DNA of 64,000 nucleotides, taken from Cinclus cinclus (Eukaryota; Chordata; Aves; Passeriformes; Cinclidae). Positions 62,008 to 64,000 of the stretch are shown here, in pieces (position 1 is the stretch's first letter; each line of letters opens with the position of its first letter). Where the stretch lies: the NCBI RefSeq assembly GCF_963662255.1, contig NC_085067.1:6166428-6230427 (forward strand), written 5' to 3'. The position numbers were made by a program, and so were the translations under genes. The notes below the pieces were generated by a model that did no database searches, was not told the origin of the DNA, and saw only the letters and a list, made by a program, of their open reading frames with translations.

Positions 62008-64000
62008 CTGAAAACAACAACAAAAAACAACAATGACACAAAAAAACCCAAACCAAACCACACACACACACACATACACACAAAAAAACCCCCACAAAAA
62101 TACCAAGCCAACAACAACAAAACAAACAAAAAACACAAAAACCCAAACGAACAAACAAAACCCAACCATAAAAAAAACGGAAAAAAAAGAAAAAAAAAGA
62201 ACCCTAAGCAAACCATGAATTATCTGCAGCTCACTGGAAGAGCAAATGCTGATTTCACAGCATAGACAGTCCCACCCGGTGGCACCTCAGTCCAGCACAA
62301 CTCACTGAGTACAACTGACCAAACCTGCTTTTTCTGGTGGCAGCATTCTGGACTGTGGGATAGCTGGTGTGTCTGACCTAACAGCCACCATCAGAGACTC
62401 AGGTCTGCCAAAGTACAATTAACCTGCAATTCAGATAATCTCCCAGGGGCAACTGAGCTGCCTGGGAGCAGTACATCACCAGAAAAGTTCTTATTTTATA
62501 GAAAAAATTACTACACCTCTGAAAGATCTGGCATTTTATTCCTGTGCAATGTTGATTCAACAAGACAAGCTGTGGCAATTCAAGAAACTACACCCTCAGT
62601 CTATCCTGTCCATAGAATGCACTACATTCATTATTTCACAATTCAGGCCAAAAGCAGAATGTGTCCCCATATAATTTGGCTGTTTTCAAAGAAATAACTT
62701 GACAAAAAAGGTGATTTTTTCCATTTCTTTTATAGTGAGTTTTGCTGCAAGATCTTCAAATGGTAAATGTAGAAATTCACCTAACAAATTCCCAAGACTG
62801 TCACCAAAACAGAAGAACTCTATCCTGAAAGAGGAAGTGGTACAATACTGGTGAGGGGAAAAGAAATATCCCTTCTCTGTAAGAAAGTGAAAAGTGAATA
62901 TTATAAGCAGGGTCATTTGTATTTGGTAAGATCATTTAGGTGAGCTCCAATGAGAGCTTCCAGTCCTGGCAGCCAACAATCTCTTGAGGGCACAAACTTG
63001 AGTTCCTTTAACAAAGAGAATCTCTGTCTCTAATGACTAGTTGAAAAAAAATAGGCTTCTAGATATTAATGAAGCATGAATAAACGAGACAAATAAATCC
63101 AGAGAGCAAGATCCTTTCTCCTTCACTTGCCATCTCAGAAGTGTAACCAGCCAGTCAGAGTTGGTAAGAAAGGCTGAGGACAATCCAGCTGGCTGCAGAG
63201 CTGTGACTGTGGTGTCCTTTTGGGGAAAAACTCAGTGGTGCTCCCCAAACAGACTTTCTGAAACACAACCCTTCAACATCACAGTACGAAGCTGCATGGA
63301 GAAAGCCATGCTCCAGAAGTCCACAGCTTCAAACATCTCCCCACTACTCTGTTACCCAGATTACTGAAGCTGATACTCCACAGAGAAACCTGTGAGTTTC
63401 TCACTAAAAATAATTACTTTAGCACAAGGCAAAATGGAAAAAAAAAAAAAAAAACAACAACTTTAAAGAGTACATGCAAAACCCAATCTCCCTGACATCA
63501 GCAACAAAAACAACAAAGGAGCCAGCCAGAAACTGGCCAGCTGAGCCAATTGAACTGCCCAATTCTGGAACAGTGAAATTCCAGTGTGTTAAACATTTGG
63601 AAAGACACATATTTGCAATGAACTCTGCTAAGGATCTGAGTGACAAAACTGTTTTTAGTGGTTTTTCAGTGATTCAGAGTTTATTCTCTCCCTCTGCAAT
63701 GTTTGAGGAAGGAGGATAACTGGATTTTGAAGAGATGGAACACGAGGGAGGGAGAGAAAAATGGAAGGGAAATAATGCCAAAAATACTTTAAAAACCTCT
63801 GAAATCCATGCTGGAAGATTCTCTTATTCATATTAAGCAATTACTAGCAAAGATGCAAGGGCTTTTGGGGTAGGGATGATACCTTGGGGTTAGGAAATCA
63901 GTATTCAGCCCTGAGCAGTTTCACAGAAAGAATGACAGCAAATATACAATAGAAATGGCAAAAAAAAAAGGTGATATCTGCCAATAACCTCTCTAGAGAA
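62008..64000 (-). other. LRWD1: LRWD1 first-intron sequence to window edge
   Basis: No start-codon exon for LRWD1 was found. The stretch 62010-62210 is an A/C-rich low-complexity tract. An open frame at 62916-62686 (-) has an acceptor-like upstream sequence but does not fit the gene's phase. Otherwise this is AT-rich non-coding DNA with a short A run near 63437-63454. Confidence 0.6.
62010..62210. repeat. A/C-rich low-complexity tract with CA microsatellite
   Basis: Irregular AAC and AAAC steps plus an (AC)n stretch at about 62060-62082. On the LRWD1 strand it is a 200-base GT/T-rich tract directly in front of the acceptor of the leucine-rich-repeat exon at 62007. Confidence 0.8.

Noticed and set aside
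61749..62216. 155-codon - strand frame beginning with a hydrophobic, Phe-rich stretch
   Set aside because: Only the part from 62007 down to 61776 is the LRWD1 exon; the hydrophobic start is the translated GT/T-rich intron tract and the end runs past the donor.

Overview
This is vertebrate nuclear DNA, most likely from a bird and possibly a songbird. Genes are split by GT-AG introns, the RASA4 and uroplakin introns are very short, and three 3'-end fragments of CR1 LINEs (the dominant repeat of bird and reptile genomes) are present together with a solo-LTR-like sequence. No bacterial, plasmid, phage or CRISPR feature was seen. Gene names come from recognising the translated exons as human orthologues from memory; no database search was run.

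Layout. Bases 1-29305 hold all but the start of DTX2 (+), a Deltex-family E3 ubiquitin ligase; its first WWE-domain exon must lie left of the window. About 2.8 kb without genes follows. Two tandem uroplakin-3B paralogues (+) come next: UPK3B (32068-33814) and UPK3BL (34237-36159). RASA4/CAPRI (+, 38340-47909), a calcium-responsive Ras GTPase-activating protein, has 20 coding exons and one 4.2-kb first intron full of low-complexity DNA. POLR2J (+, 48611-49779) encodes the RPB11 subunit of RNA polymerase II. LRWD1/ORCA (-, 62007-50407) faces POLR2J tail to tail; its first coding exon lies beyond the right edge.

Base composition falls into three parts: moderate GC over DTX2, strongly GC-rich from about 31 to 48.7 kb (uroplakins, RASA4, POLR2J promoter), and AT-richer over LRWD1.

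The six genes do not form one pathway: they cover ubiquitin/Notch signalling, epithelial membrane plaques, Ras signalling, transcription and origin licensing. Their shared feature is conserved order. In human the block is split between 7q11.23 (DTX2, UPK3B) and 7q22.1 (UPK3BL, RASA4, POLR2J, LRWD1). I did not find a new biological system. The points most worth checking are a CR1 fragment that supplies the end of the UPK3B reading frame, a possible extra 40-residue LRWD1 exon, the intron-1 repeat landscape of RASA4, a CpG-retaining block in a DTX2 intron and a near-perfect intronic hairpin.
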